Positions 36,346-50,741 are shown, counted from the stretch's first letter. The stretch: DNA of 64,000 nucleotides from Ascaris suum (GCA_013433145.1 CM024180.1:4468001-4532000); one strand, 5' to 3'. Program-made: numbers and translations. The notes: generated from the sequence alone by a model not told the origin.

Positions 36346-37903
36346 AGGAGAACGCAAACGGATATAAATATATTCGAAACTCTCAAGAAACAAGCAAGTG
36401 CTTTGGAGAAGGAAGTGTTCAGCTGTGTAGAAGTGAGTTGTGCAATGAGGGTTTGTTGGTTGCAGCATTCGAGCGCTTTTCACTTGCAGCACATATTCCC
36501 CCCCGTGCGGCATTTGTGCTCTTGCACTCGCTTCAACTGCAAGTGATTCTTACAAAACAGTCTTTCCGCCTTTAAAGAAAGCTTTCTGATTGCTTTACAA
36601 CTACGATGATTCATCATATATAATATCGACGAAGAGAAAAATTTATATGGACTTTTCCCTTGCATTATATATTAATGAGGTAAATATAAAATGTTTGAGC
36701 AATTGTTTCGAAATTTATGATGTTTTTAATTCTTAAAGGTATTCGCGTGTTTTCAACATCCTACAGTCGCTGTCATATTTGTTCAAAATGAGTGATCGTT
36801 TAATTGCCGAGCAACAGTAATTCCGACGTTTGATAGGCTAGAACTAGAAAACTCGAACACGGTAAATCCTCTGAAACATCCGAGAGTACGAAATAATGCT
36901 GAGTATAAACTGATGCATTCAGTGATCAGAAGCAGATGGTGAAGTGGAGTGCACCGCTTACTCCTGTTGGAGGAAATCCGGTAAGGGTGCTCAGGACTGC
37001 ATAAAGGTTCTCCAAAAGACGCTGGCTCTACCGAATGCGCCTCCAAGCATGTTCCTCAGCCATGAACTTCGCGAGTGTTCAGCCCTGCTGAATCCATTAC
37101 TCATTCTTTCAAACTCCTAAGAAGGAATTGCTCATTCTTGCGGGGATCACCGAAAGAAATCAAGAAGATTTTAGCGCAATTGAAAGCGACGGTTGGAACT
37201 TCCGCCAATATCGACTTTTCGGGCGGAAGATATATCAACGATTCATTACGTTTGGGAATGATTCAATGATTCATTACATCAGAGATGCATTTCTGAGTTT
37301 GAAGAAATTAAACTCATATCATAATGCTTTTGTCAACATCCTAGAACTCGTATATCAAGTCCTGAAATGAGCTTGAAACGACGTTTGATGAGCCATCTTA
37401 GAATTTTCGTGATTAAGGGATTGAAACTGTCATAGATTTGAGTGACTAGTCACACAAGCGCTCATTTATGTATAGTGGCAAAGATATGACGTCTCTCTAA
37501 TGCATTTTAGTTTTTTTTTAATCGCATAAACTGAGGGGAAATTTGCTAAAATTCAAGTGGTGAGAATGAAAGAACGAATCATGAGTAGCTTTAAAAAATA
37601 GACGAAATATTTATGCAGAGCGTCCGATGGCGTTTGCCATTTCCTTTACGAAGAACTTCAAGTTTATATAATCTAATTTTTGCACTTTTCCTTTATGTCT
37701 CTCGACTGGTGATTCAGTGCGAAGAGGTACTAATGAACGCCTGAACTTGTTTATGCGAAAGGAGAAGCAACTATTTGACGTAAGCAATAGCCTGTCGGAA
37801 ACGCCTTCTGTAAACAACAGTATTTCGAGTGAATTTCTAGATCAAGAAAATCATATAAACCTTATCTTAGTGCAATACGATCGTAGTTGTGCGTGAATGA
37901 ATG

Positions 37904-38046
<143 letters not shown>

Positions 38047-40746
38047 TTTTGTTTTTATGCCCGCTTGCAATTTTATGCCGTGTCGGCGAGGCGTCTGTAA
38101 TTATATATGTACGTCTGTGTTTGTCTGTATGCTTGGCTACTCAACAGTTTCGACTCATGAAGCATAAGAGGTGGAAGCGGTGAAATGTGCATAATAGAAT
38201 TTTCATGATTTGATGCTAACATCATATCAACTTGTTGGGATTTGCAGCGTTTTGATGGAATTGTTGGTGCTTAATGCTGCCATAAAATTTCAAGTACATT
38301 TCTTCCGAAAGCAGTCTGTATTTGATTCAATTTTATTTCGTTTCTGCTCCCTTTCAGATTTTATGTGATTGCATTTCAATTTTTTAAATGCTTTCTTCAA
38401 CGGCTAAACACTTGTGATTGTTTCTACTCCCTCAAGGGAAGTGCTTAGCCCGGTCGGCCAAAATGCGAAATGGAATATCGAGGCGTTCCTCCCTGACGTT
38501 TTCATCCTTTTTTTGCTTTCTGCGCAGCCGTTCGGTGCACTATTGTATCTGCCGAAGGAAACAAATTCCATCTTTCTTGGCAAGCTTTCCCTCAGTTCAA
38601 TATTTTTGGTGTAATATATGCCCTGAACGGTCGCGAAATGGAAGCGAACTTTAACGCGTTTTCACGCCTTTCACCATCAAGTTTGTGGTCCACCTCGAAA
38701 ATTGTTGCGGTCATAGAATGATGAAGGTCATGTTGAGCAGTTTTTTGGCTCTAGTTGCAGTGGATTTCAAATTAGAAACAGAGAAGCAGACATACAGACA
38801 TTAAAAACATGCACAGAAACGACATTGCAGTACTACGTCTTGCAAAGTGAAATTTAGCAAAAGCGTATAACAAGTGGAGAAGAGTGAACAAATGGTGTTG
38901 CCACCTCCTTCCTTCTCCCTTCCCACCGAAATCGTCGGTAAACTTTAGCAATTCGAGATTGCCGAACTTCCCGGCAAGCTAAGAAATGCCAAGCATAGAG
39001 AGAGCTAAGATCTCGCCAGGCTTCGCGCTTCTCGAAAGTCGCCAAGATTAGATATATTTCCTCTTTTTTTAGTTCAGAAAAAAAACGTTTCTGTAAAGTT
39101 GGCGAACATACGAAAGGACGGTTACTTTTATTAACGTCATTTAGCCTAATAAGATGCATGGCGAAGAACTTCCGATTTGGTTGTCTCGATGGTGTTTGCA
39201 ACTCGAGACGAAGATCTGATATGTTTGCAAATGAAGCAGTGGTTTGCTTCTCGGGCGTTCTTTATATGCGCGACAGTGAGATCATAAATTGCTGAAAGTT
39301 CAACAACTGAGCAACGACGGAGGACAGTTGAGATATTTCTAGATGGCACTTCCTTACTACAGGCATCAAAAATTTTCTGAGTTAGCTTACAGTATTTTGT
39401 CAAATGCGGTTTGCATCATGCATCTACGTGAGCAGCGGAATATAATGAGCTAATAAATCCTTGTCGCTTCTATGCAGCCTCTGAAATCCGGGAACTTCGA
39501 AGACCGCTAGGCGATAGCCAAGTTCCGAAGGTACTCGATTTTCAAGGCCGAGGACACCGAAACTAGCCGCAGCAGTTGTGAATTTTTCCGTTCAAGCAAA
39601 TCGGCTCAATTCTAATATCTCATTTTTAGTTAGCAAGGGAATACGATAACGTACTTCATATGTTTTTAGTGCTTTATAAGTGGTGCATTAGCTGAATAAA
39701 TTCAGAATTCGTTCATTCGTTTGCTGATTTTCATGGAATTTGGTATTTGAGGTAATCAAAGTTGAAGTATGATATCATTTTGTTTGCTTTTAAAATCGTC
39801 GAATTGGCAAGCAATGAAGCGTTGATATGAGAAAATGTCTTCTAAATTTTATTTTCTGGAGGAGGGATGAGTGGAAGCAATATATGAAGCGTTCCATCCT
39901 ACTCAGGTGTTGACCGATTCCCGTCAGTTCCATCAAAAATCATTTTGCTATATCCGTTCAATATTGCTTTAGGCAACTTGTCTGTTCTTACCGCTAGCAG
40001 CTTACTTATCGTTGCTATAAACAATGTAGTGCAGTGATTATTTTGAACGAGTAGAAATATTCATCGATCAAGTGAACTCAAACGAAACGCTTATAAATGA
40101 ACGGCGAATTTGCGTTGTGGTTGTTGTATGCTCAACGGTTAGTGGCGTTCATCAGTTGAGGGTCGCTAACGACGATGGCAATCAAATTTGGCATTTTGTG
40201 GTCGTCGGTGAGCACATCTTTCGTGCAGTAGTGCGACGCTTGTTGATTACGCCTCCAGAATCGTTCTGCCTCATTGTAGTGTGATGCAGCTGTCCTTGTC
40301 GGCTGTCGGCAGTCGGCTGTCCAGTACGACAGCGCGTTCATTAGTGTTTTGTGCGTCTCTCCATTCCATTACTGAAGTGTTCTTCAAAAATTGCTCTCCG
40401 AAGTGCCTCATAAGCGAACGGCACGAACCATGCTTGTGAACTTCAAAAGGGTGGCCCCTTCATTGAAAAAATCAGAGCATCCGTCTATCAGAGGAACTGC
40501 TTGCGGAGGTCGTATCTGAATGAATCGGCGTACCTTCTGCTTCTCACCACAAAACTTTTGAAAGCGCTCGTTGGCGCATAATTCATAGCGTTATGCTACA
40601 CAATCAAAGAGAGCGCTTTGGTCATGAAAAAACAGATCCTCGACGATGAGTGCCTTAGTGCTTCCTTAGTGATCGGATGCATAAGAATTCTTAGGTTCGC
40701 ACCAACAACTCATAATTTCGCTACATGAAACTATGCAATGATGCGT

Positions 40747-40922
<176 letters not shown>

Positions 40923-43900
40923 TTTCCACGCTATATGGGCTCTTTTACCTTTTCTCCTTTCTCTAAAAACGGTAATCCGAAGACTCGAGATATTAGCCTT
41001 CTCATATCATTGCAACTCAAAGAATCGAGGATGTATTATTAACGTTTCTTATAGGCGGCATAGAGACGTGACATTTGATTGAATGTATTCTTCATTTTAA
41101 AAGAATCTCCCCTATGCAAATTCCGTCTTATCGATCTATCAGCAACGAAGTTGAACCGTTTATCACTTGAAAGTCAAAAACTTTCTTGCCAACTTTCAAG
41201 AAATCTGAAGAAACAAGATTCGAAAATCATTTTCCTTCACTAGACATAAAAGCTGCCCTTTAAAGTTCAGTGACCTCAACTTTTCAATTCGAAAGTTCAC
41301 TGCTGTACTTCAGAAATCTCGAATTTTACATTCTTCGCCCACTCCAAATAATTCTTTCTACTCAGCTTGTTTCCTTTTTTAGCTTATCAATTAATGAGCG
41401 GGAGATTGCATCTCAAAAGACCTAAATTTTGTGCTTACGGTTGCTCTGTCCAGAGCTACTCTTTATCGATAAATTCAGCCATATCGGTACTTGCCCATTT
41501 GTCAATTGCCAAGGAAAATTGAAATTTTTTATTTCTAATCCATCAACCCAAATAACTTCTGCAAACATAGCTTCAGGGTTTTCAACTTTTATTGTCTTCT
41601 TAGCTGATAAGTCAATGCTTCTCTACTTCGTGTCTGAAAATTTATTATCCTTGAATGCTTAGATATTTATATTTATGATATTCTCTGTCAATGAGCGAGC
41701 TGATAGAGAGATATCAGCTGAGAGGGGTGAAATTTCCTTTCTCATAAACGGATATTCATTGCCGCTGTTGCGATATTCCTACATCATCAATAGCAGTTTC
41801 TTAAATTCCAAACTGCATATGAAATTAGTTTCCTCAAAGAGTTTCTTTCGATATTTCAATAGGAATTTGTGGGCGGCAATGTTTTCATTAGCAAAAGGCG
41901 TTGAATATTTGATTGTCACTAAACGAGAGTGCATTCTCGCTTCAATTTTCTCCGAATTGATTGGCTCTTAAGCTCTCTATTTTAGTTTACCGCTGCAATC
42001 GCCTTCATTGTCTTCTCTTTTTTCTTTATCAAATCGTCGCTATTTGATTTACGCAATGAAGCCGCTCAATATTAGCTCTCATATCTCAAATGCTAAAAAT
42101 CACTCAACTATTTTCTTTCCAAATCTCTCGTTTCATCAGTCTTTCGAATGCAATTTTATTCAAGCTTTTAAAGCATTTTATAGAAGCTGTATGTCTGTGA
42201 GCTGAGGGAATTGTCTCTATGTTTTTTCACTTCCGATTCTTCGAACTCTTGAACCAAAATGGCCACAGCGATGAAAAACTGATGGATGCAATCTGCGGTC
42301 TACGCAATAGAAAACAGTGGATTCTTGTTGAAGATTTCTATAGGCGAGCTAATTTTGTTGGGAAAACACCTTTGAACTGCATCACTATTAAACGTTTTCT
42401 CATTTTCGTTGTCGCTTGCATTTGTATTTGTCTATCGCTTGCTTCAATCGAAAAATCACTAAAACAACAGCTGCGGAATTCGCTGAGGATATCGATGCCA
42501 CAAAATTGCCCCTTTGAACTTTCAAGTTCATGCAACCAATTATAGGCACTGAGAAGTGCGAACAAATTTACGCGCCTCCTACAATCGACAGAGCTCAAAA
42601 GATTAAATTTTTTAGTGAAGCTTAATGTGCATAATTACTTTGGTTGGAATGTTAATACGTTTCTGCATGCGTTTATTATTTGTTGTTATTATCATTTTGT
42701 TGTTTATTTATTTGTTTATTTATTTATTTATTACTGCTACTATTATTGTTATCATAACTAAAAGTATTATTATAGTTATAATTATTGATTATTATCACCT
42801 AATTATAGTTCTTAACAATAACATATGATAACAATAAGAGTAATAATAATTTTCCATTACTAGTATTATTGCTATCATTTTTGTTAATTAAATTATTACA
42901 AACGTTGAAGAAACAGTCGCTGTAAGGTAGAGGGCTGCGGTAGTGCTCTTATCATTGCTATCTTCGATGACACATTTGCCCAACCTGTTTTAGAGGAGTG
43001 TTCTGGTTAAGCACTCTTTAGACTTATTCACTTCCATATTTTTATGTCTACGAGGTCTAAATAATTTTCAGCGTTCGCCGTTGCAAAGACTCTTTTGAAA
43101 ACATTTGCGAATAAGCGACTCTTCAATATAAAAATGTATTTTGATTTATTATTATTTTTGTGCGTTTCGAATAATTTGCATATGCGAAAAGTTTTTATCA
43201 ATTATAAATATGAATAAAGCGAGAGGTGATTGGAGAGGCGATAGTAATAACAACAAGTGGAAAGACAGCAAAACGTCCAATAAAACAGAAATCAGTCGTC
43301 TCGGGGTTGAATACCTGAGAGCTGCAATAATGTGAAAGGTCAAAGAGAGGCGCACTCTTGCTTGAAACGTGAGGAAGTTGGTGCATTCAAGACATCGGCG
43401 AAAACCAGAATCCAAGTAAATGAAACGTGGTTAAACATTACTTTTGGTGCAAAAATTTTTTAGCGAATGAAACTGATGCCTTTATTGGCTACTAGAGAAG
43501 CACACTGAAACATTTTTGCGAAGAGAACGCGGGTCAAGCGGGACACAGCTTCAAGACGAACAGGGAAGTCATATACGTGTCATTGATACTTCAGTGATCC
43601 TGAAATTAGGATTTTAACTGATAGTGAAATTCAGCTAAAAGACGACTCAGTAACCTGTATGAATAACGAAGTACTAATGATGTGCTCTTCAACATTCTCT
43701 AACAATCTGATATTTACGATATCATGTTTGCTCTTACGTCGGCATATTTGTGATGACTGTCTATCTATCTGTCTACCCTGTGGTTTTAATCCGGAAACCA
43801 ATATCTACAGCGAGGATATTTAGTGGGTATGATGTGCTTAAAAGAATATCCATTACTTTCAACAGAGTATATGATCACATCAGTAAACCTATCTGCATTT

Positions 43901-44164
43901 TTGTAAACGGTCGGATTTTCGATCGGGTCACAGCGAAATTCATTTTTATTGAAGTCTGCATGAGCGATTGGATCATAAAATATTGCTTCATTTTTGCACA
44001 TTCTATTATGTGTTGGTATTTTATGAAGCAAATTGCTCTGACCAATGGAATAATATAACTTCTTCACGGTATGTTTTTTCACTTATTTGTAGCCGCTTAT
44101 ACTTCTGCATGCAAAGAATCTTATGACTACCGTTGTGTTGATGCGGGAGTAAATTTCTCCGAAT

Positions 44165-44495
44165 GCTTTCAGATTCCGTTACTACGGTAAATATTTTTTC
44201 GGGACAAATGCGAGAACTGTTCCCGCATCTTTACCGATTCTACATAGTACTTTCCCACCTATGCAGGTATTGATTATTTTATTGTTAGTGTTGAAAGTTT
44301 GAATGACTCCGTTGTATATAAATGAACGGATTTAAAAAAAAAGAATTAAAGCTGTCTTAAATGAGTTTGTGCAAATATGTGCGCAAATCTTCATGTTCAT
44401 TAATATCTATGCGAGCGATAGTTTTAATTTTTCAACCGTCGAGCTAGAATATATTGTGTCAATTTTCCCAATATTGGCTATCCATTTTCGTCGTT
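44165..44495 (+). repeat. Inverted repeat pair, left copy (~330 bp)
   Basis: Matches the reverse complement of 49605-49940 over most of its length, for example AAATGAACGGA, GCAAATATGT and GCGATAGTTTTAATTTTT, by eye perhaps 70-75% identical. Part of a diverged repeat family or the terminal repeat of a decayed element. Confidence 0.75.
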
Positions 44496-46632
44496 TTCTT
44501 ATACGGATAAACAGCGATATCTTCTCAAACTTTTTCACAGAATCACGAAAAGTTTATATAACTCCTCTATGGAATCGCAACTGATTTCCATAATTTCCGT
44601 ACATTTTTCATAGAGAAGTTGTCATTGTTCATATGTCGTTGAATATTTGTGCAAAATGCTTCTTGCGACATAACAATTTTTGAGGTTGATTGATGCCGCA
44701 TTGCAACGGAAATAAAATTCGATGAATGCCGAATAGAAATGCAATCAGATTATCTGATCAACTTCTATCGTCGTGCCGATTGAATCATTCATTCGTTGTA
44801 TTCTTTTGCTTCCTCACAAATTATGTCCACATCAAAACCTTTACCGCCTATTCAATGATTTAAGAAAAAACACAGCAATGGTTCTTTCCTAAGAAAGCAT
44901 AGCTGTGTACGCTAATATCTCAAATTTTCAGCTTCTTTCCATTGCCTTTTTGTCAGCAGATATTCGAATGTAAAAATTTTAAGCATTTTATTTGCTATGG
45001 CTGCAAAAGTAATGATTCAAAATATCGATAGGGTAATGATTCATAGAAGAAAGCAAAGAAAGAAACAACTTGAGCGGTATTACATCGTCGAAAGTTGGTC
45101 ATGCTCAGCAATATGCCACTAAAAAGAGTTTTCATGGAATTTCAGAGTCCTTTTCATGACGAAAAAGATTCTATAGATTACAATGACATATCGTAGTGGT
45201 AACAATTCGCGTGCCATTTTATATATTTTTAGTTAGAAGGGTGCTCTTGAATGGAAAACTATAGTTGAATAGAAGACGTCTCCTTTCTAAAACTTCAAAA
45301 AACTTAGAAAAATCGAGAAATGTGATAGAGAGAAGTGATTCTTATATAGAAGACCTATCGAAAAGAACATTTTTCTTTTGAATTCAAAGCGTCCCTATTA
45401 AAACTTAAAAAAAAGGAGACCAGTGTCTTCTAGTTATTGTGGAAGTATAGCCTTATTAGAAATAAGTTCTTCAAGCCAATTTTATGCCACATTCATAAAT
45501 TCATTGAGCATAAAGCGAATGAACAAATATAGAAATTATTATCACTATTGCGGAATAGGAAAGTATCAGCAATTATTAAATCTAGTCCAACATTATATTA
45601 CGAAAATAGAAAAGAACAATCTTCTAGATGATAATGCCATATGGAACATTGCTTGTTCCATTCGATACTAAAATTGCATGAATTTCTAGTGCAGTGGGAA
45701 TTTTTTCTCTGTAATAACACGCCATAGAACACTATAAATGTTATACAATTTAATAAAGTTGAATTAAAAAATCATATAAATTGAGTGTATACATAGTGAG
45801 AAATATCTATATTATAAGTTTAATGCAAACCACATCATCAGATTTTTTATTGATATGAGATTTATATACTTCAATTGGCAGGTTTTTTTCAATGTTTTTT
45901 TGCAAAGCATGATATTTATTATCAGTGCAGCTTAATCAACAACTTTGCAAAAATGTGCTGATTATTTCGAAACTATTCTATAGTAGTATTATTGATAATA
46001 ATATTAATGCTGATTTTTTTTTGAAATAAGCATCGATAAAATGAACTTATTGGCATAATATTTTTGTTGTGAATATTCGACTTAGTCGAAAGCATCGATT
46101 CGATTTCCGATTGTTGCATTGCGCTCTTGCAGCTCGCATTTCATCCTTTCCCAAATCAACAAATATTTTCTCATCAATCTTTGCATAGACGGCACATTAT
46201 TTCCCCAGTGGAATTGCACATCGAACTTGATGCTTCTTGCATTTCTTGAATGCCTTATTCACCGACGACTGATTGCGATTCCTCGAGGATTTTTGCAACC
46301 ATCTCAATATCGTTCCTCCGTCTCTTGCGGTGGCCGAATTTATTAACCTTATTTATGTGATCTTATTTGAATATTATACTCAATTATCACCTACTATTAT
46401 AGACGATAATCTCAACTGCTATTTTTATCGCATTTTAGTGCAAAAATGAATAATATGCGTCAAGAATTAATATTTAGCCAGTATTCTATGTATTATTAGT
46501 ATAAAAGTACTCTTCAAGATTAACGATAATCTTACCAAATCGGAAAATGTCGTACGTCATCGACACACAATCCCAGGGTCGAACAAACTAAGATAATCAT
46601 TTTCAGATTGAGCGCCGAAATACGAGATTTGA
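44496..46632. other. Spacer between inverted repeats, left half
   Basis: A+T-rich. An 82-codon plus-strand frame at 45423-45671 has no recognised motif. Nothing else supported. Confidence 0.4.
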
Positions 46633-49600
46633 TTAAGTGGAGATGAGTTTCTGAAGCACATAAAAATTCTTGTTCAGTGAGACTTCAGTGTGAGATCCGT
46701 GGGCGTTAACTTCTCGGGGAACGACATATGACATTAAGTTTAGATCAGATGATACGATATTGCTGAGAGCAACCATATTTTCACATTGCATTATAAAAAT
46801 TTCTATGGCGCAAATGCATAGAAAAGATGGCTCTACTAAGTTCCTATTCTTTTCCATCGCTAAAGCCAAGTCACTGGGCTAATTGAAGAAAAATTTGAAG
46901 TGGGTGGGAGTGATTTATTCTCTTCGGATGTCTTCATTTTGACGTTCTACGGTAGAGTGAAAATGATTTAAGAGAGTAAATTGGGGGAAGAGCTTTAAAA
47001 GATCAATCACATTAAATGATTTCGTACTTCGAAATTTGTGATGTCATATTTATTTTTTTCCTGCATTATGCATGTTCTGTTATATTTCTAAATATGCCGT
47101 ATAATTCCTTTCTAATATAATGATATAAATATTCCCCATAATATTATGGTGACATCCATTACTTATTTTCTGATGGCTAAGTCTGCCTTGCAAAATCCAG
47201 TATATTCTATATCAAAGGATCATCTCTGTCGTCTATTTCAATTCGATTGGCGTTGCGATTAAATATGAATTTTTCTGGCAGTGGCGCATCCACTCTCTTT
47301 ATTGAATCTGAAATTAACGAATTAGTGCCATCTCAAGTCAAATTTTATCTTCTGCGATAATATCCACCCTCAGTGGGTGGCCTCAATTTAAAGCTCAGGT
47401 TTTTTTTTATTTTTATGGCATGCTTCATTTCAAATATTACTATAAATGTTTTAACACTCACCAACAATTTAGCGCATTTTTGCATTGCCGTATCTTTTGA
47501 CCATCTCTTATGGGTGGAGTTTCCGTGGAAATGAGGTTTGCACACCTGGATTAACAGAAGGAAAATGAATCGCTCGCACTCCTTAATTGCCATTTCCGCC
47601 TCCATTAGAAAACGTTGTAAGTGCACTAAATCAAAGCCGTCATCTGATGAAATTCATGTTTGCCCTTCTGATTTCTGGATTGACTCGTCTTAGATGTCTT
47701 CCGTTGAAATTATCATCTCTGTTACCTCCAACATTTATCTTGGCGTTCTGCAACAGAGAGTAGTGAGTTCACTTTATTAGCAAATATCTCAACTTAGAGA
47801 TTATTAGCATAAAATAAGATTTTTGTGTGATGTTTAGCATGATGTATGTTATATTATCACCATTTAACTCAATATCACATCATGAAATATTACCCTCAAT
47901 ATCAGCATATATTATTGATGCCAAGTAAGGGCGTTGAAAATATCGAATGCTATCCTTATTATTATCGTTTTGTTTTCTAACTGCTACTTTGAGATACCCC
48001 GATTTGATTTGTAACCATTACGAATTAGAAGTAAGAATCAGAACTTACTTCCGATTCGGGTAAATGAAAAGTAAGGATTCTCGGTTTTGCATAATTCATG
48101 CAAATTACATTATGAATTACCTAAGTTCCATCGTTGCACTAATTTTCACTTGAAACACTAATAGCAGCAAAATCGGTTAATGTTTACACAACATCTTCTT
48201 TATACATAATCCCAATGCCATCTCATTCAGGACGAAACGCTTAATCAGGTTACAGCCACGCACAGCGAGTAAATCAAGTTGTGTTGAATTTGCTTTGTAT
48301 AAGAAATTTTTGAGTTTCAAATTAAAAAAAAAAAAAACGCCATCTAAGATGAATGCATTAAAATGCCAAAAAGACACCTTGTCACAGGGTTACTTTCAGC
48401 GCCCCTATTGCCAGACGACTGTAGTTGCGTTTCTTTAAATCATGTATCTTTCTTTAATCTTTTCGTGATCCTTTGGGAATTAATTCACGGCCATCTTTCC
48501 GACCTCTCATGCTCGATTAAAATACGATAACCACGATAGCAATGGTGAAGAACACAACGTATTCATCACATTTTATTGGCAAAATAGTTGAAGAGGTATT
48601 TTGCAACAGAGGGGAAACAGCGCGCAAATGATGAGTGAAAAAATGTTTGCATAGGGGATATCCGAAAAAATTGTGCGAATTATGCAAAAAAAAAATTGCA
48701 ATCTGAGAAATTCACCGTACTTAATGATGAGATTTGCTTACCCGATTTGCTTACCAATGGGTAATTTATCTTTCTTCGTGTTTATCGTTTCTTTGGCGCT
48801 GAAGAAGTGTGATAATCATATTTTTCGCTCGCAGATTATTCGTATAGCTTTCGTTACGTGAAGCGGCACTCGTAAATTCAAATCAACGTCGTTGTCAACA
48901 ATTTTGCGGTTTCCTTTATTGCGATTTAATTTATGATTCAACAAATTCGTAAATAAATCTACGGTTTCTTGATTTATTCATAGTTTATTATTGAATTAAT
49001 TTTCCTGCAAGATTGCATCAAAGAAATTGTTTTCAGCGTATTTCAATTAAATTATCGATCAAAACGCCTATTAGCAGCTAATTCATTGAAAGCTACAGTT
49101 GCGATCGCATGTTAACTGCTAGGGAGAGGTGATTTTATCTTATTGAGATTAGGTGATGATCTCAACAAGTATGCAAAGATAATAAAGAAATGACTGGATA
49201 TGGATGATAGAAAAGTATATGGAGACATTTACTATATTTTTTAATATTTTGTAATGAGGATCAAATATCGATGAAATAAAATAAAACTGATATGAAATTT
49301 TTCTACGTTGATTTAAATATTAAGTGAATTTGAATTTTTCATCAAACTTGTTGCCTTTTTTCAAATTACTCGATGAGAGAATTTCGATGTTTGTAGCAGT
49401 TTTTTTGGTTGAGAATTATTTTGCTCTTCTTCTTTTCTCTCCCAAAAAGTTTCACTTAAGAGATAATCGAATCACTTAAAGGAATATTCTCAATGAATTC
49501 CAGTGCAAATAAATGCGACGTCCAATCCACAAATTGTATTAACCATTACGCATATTTACGTCTCCATGATGCTCTATTGAATCAGCATTAATTCGTGCAG

Positions 49601-50423
49601 ATATTTCCGATTTGCATTCGATAGGCAACCATAAGGAAAGTTGTCAGTATATATTCTGGCTGGATGGTGCAAAAATTAAAACTATCGCTAGTATAGATAG
49701 AAATGGATATGTCGATTTGAGTACATATTTGCGCACACTTATTGAAGATAGCTTTAGTTCTTTTTTTAAAATTCCGTTCATTTATGTACACTGGAATCAT
49801 TCAAACTTAAAAACACTAAACATCAGATTAATCAACACCTGTATAGATGGCAAAGTGCATGTAAAATCGGTGAAGAAGAGCGAACATTTCTCGGATCTTT
49901 CCTCGGAATTATTTACATGATCACTACAGTTGTAACGAAAGCTTCACCTTAGGATGCTCTCATTATATGATTTCCTAGTATTCATTTGAGTTGACATTTT
50001 GCATTGGGTGTTCTTTGATTTTCTAGTAAGAAATAATTGTTTTCGTATGTTATTTGCATGTAAACATCTAAGATTTCACTATCATTTGTATGGTTATCGT
50101 AGTTTACATTTTTCAAGTTTGTCTCATCTCAAATATGTTCTGTCGCAAGAATACTGCAATGTGCACAATTCGCCCGAATTCAATTGCCATAGTACCATAC
50201 CATAGCACATTTCCCTATGACAACCATGTTGTGCGATGGTAATATGCAGGATATCAGCGCAATTGATGATGGTTTTCAAATGTAGTGACGAGTAAGAAAC
50301 CCATTTGGCATGCTGGGCATATGCCCGTGCGAGATGATCTACTGTTGCAGCTAAAAGTTCGGTAATTATTTTCTGCGTCACATGCGGCCGCTTCCCTAAC
50401 GAAATAACGATGCCCAAATCCAT
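46633..50423 (-). CDS. Tentative three-exon gene of unknown function (about 208 aa)
   Basis: Three minus-strand open segments join in phase. Exon 1 is 50225-50423: ATG at 50423 directly after an in-frame TGA, donor CATG|GTTGTC, phase 1. Exon 2 is 47462-47643: acceptor TTTCATCAG|AT, donor TTG|GTGAGT, phase 0. Exon 3 is 46633-46878: acceptor TTCTTCAATTAG|CCC, stop TAA at 46633-46635. The total is 627 nt. Exon 1 encodes TVDHLARAYAQHAK and TIINCADILHI, which resembles the second and third helices of histone-fold proteins but with about ten extra residues between them. Exons 2 and 3 match nothing I know. The right copy of an inverted repeat lies in intron 1. Base composition is less A+T-rich than the surroundings. 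It could equally be a chance assembly; other frames nearby look just as protein-like. Confidence 0.27.
49605..49940 (-). repeat. Inverted repeat pair, right copy (~335 bp)
   Basis: Partner of 44165-44495 in opposite orientation, 5.1 kb away. Both copies keep one frame open across IYxSDSFNF, but the left copy has a TAA near 44331. Confidence 0.75.
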
Positions 50424-50700
50424 TCAAACTGTCATCTCACTAGCAAATTGCACACTTTCTTAGCATACTGCTGTCAAATTAAACGCTCACTGTGAAGAAA
50501 GAAGATAATTCCCCACATTGTTGCTCCTCAAAAGTGATCGACTCGTCTGTATTGGAGGAGAAGAGGGGGGAGGGGGGGAGAGATTTAGAAGTTTGACTAG
50601 GCTAGGCCTTTACGTAAAGCAAATATGTTACAACGATGCAATCTCATAAAACGATGACGTGAGCAATGTTCACTTCAATGAATTCAGCGATGAAATGCGT
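49941..50700. other. Upstream region of the transporter
   Basis: Expected to hold the transporter promoter. It overlaps the first exon of the tentative minus-strand gene and has a GA-rich tract at about 50554-50582. No core promoter motif can be assigned with confidence. Confidence 0.4.
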
Positions 50701-50710
50701 TCTTTTGCAG
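50701..50710 (+). promoter_or_regulatory. Candidate trans-splice acceptor of the transporter
   Basis: TCTTTTGCAG, a good nematode acceptor, lies 31 nt before the ATG at 50742. An in-frame TAG at 50724-50726 lies between them, so the ATG is the first usable start. Confidence 0.45.
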
Positions 50711-50741
50711 TTAATTATCAGCTTAGTGCAGCTTTATCGGT

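Noticed and set aside
38854..39403. Two overlapping minus-strand frames of 85 and 115 codons
   Set aside because: No recognised domain, and the overlap is in different frames. Treated as chance.
42219..42598. Overlapping plus- and minus-strand frames of 86-108 codons that both look protein-like
   Set aside because: Both strands cannot easily be coding at once, and neither has a recognised family or convincing splice sites. A useful warning about judging by eye in this region.
48177..48377. Minus-strand frame ending in LCIKKMLCKH after an AAAG acceptor
   Set aside because: It ends in a stop and lies between exons 1 and 2 of the tentative gene, which join better without it. No support as an exon.
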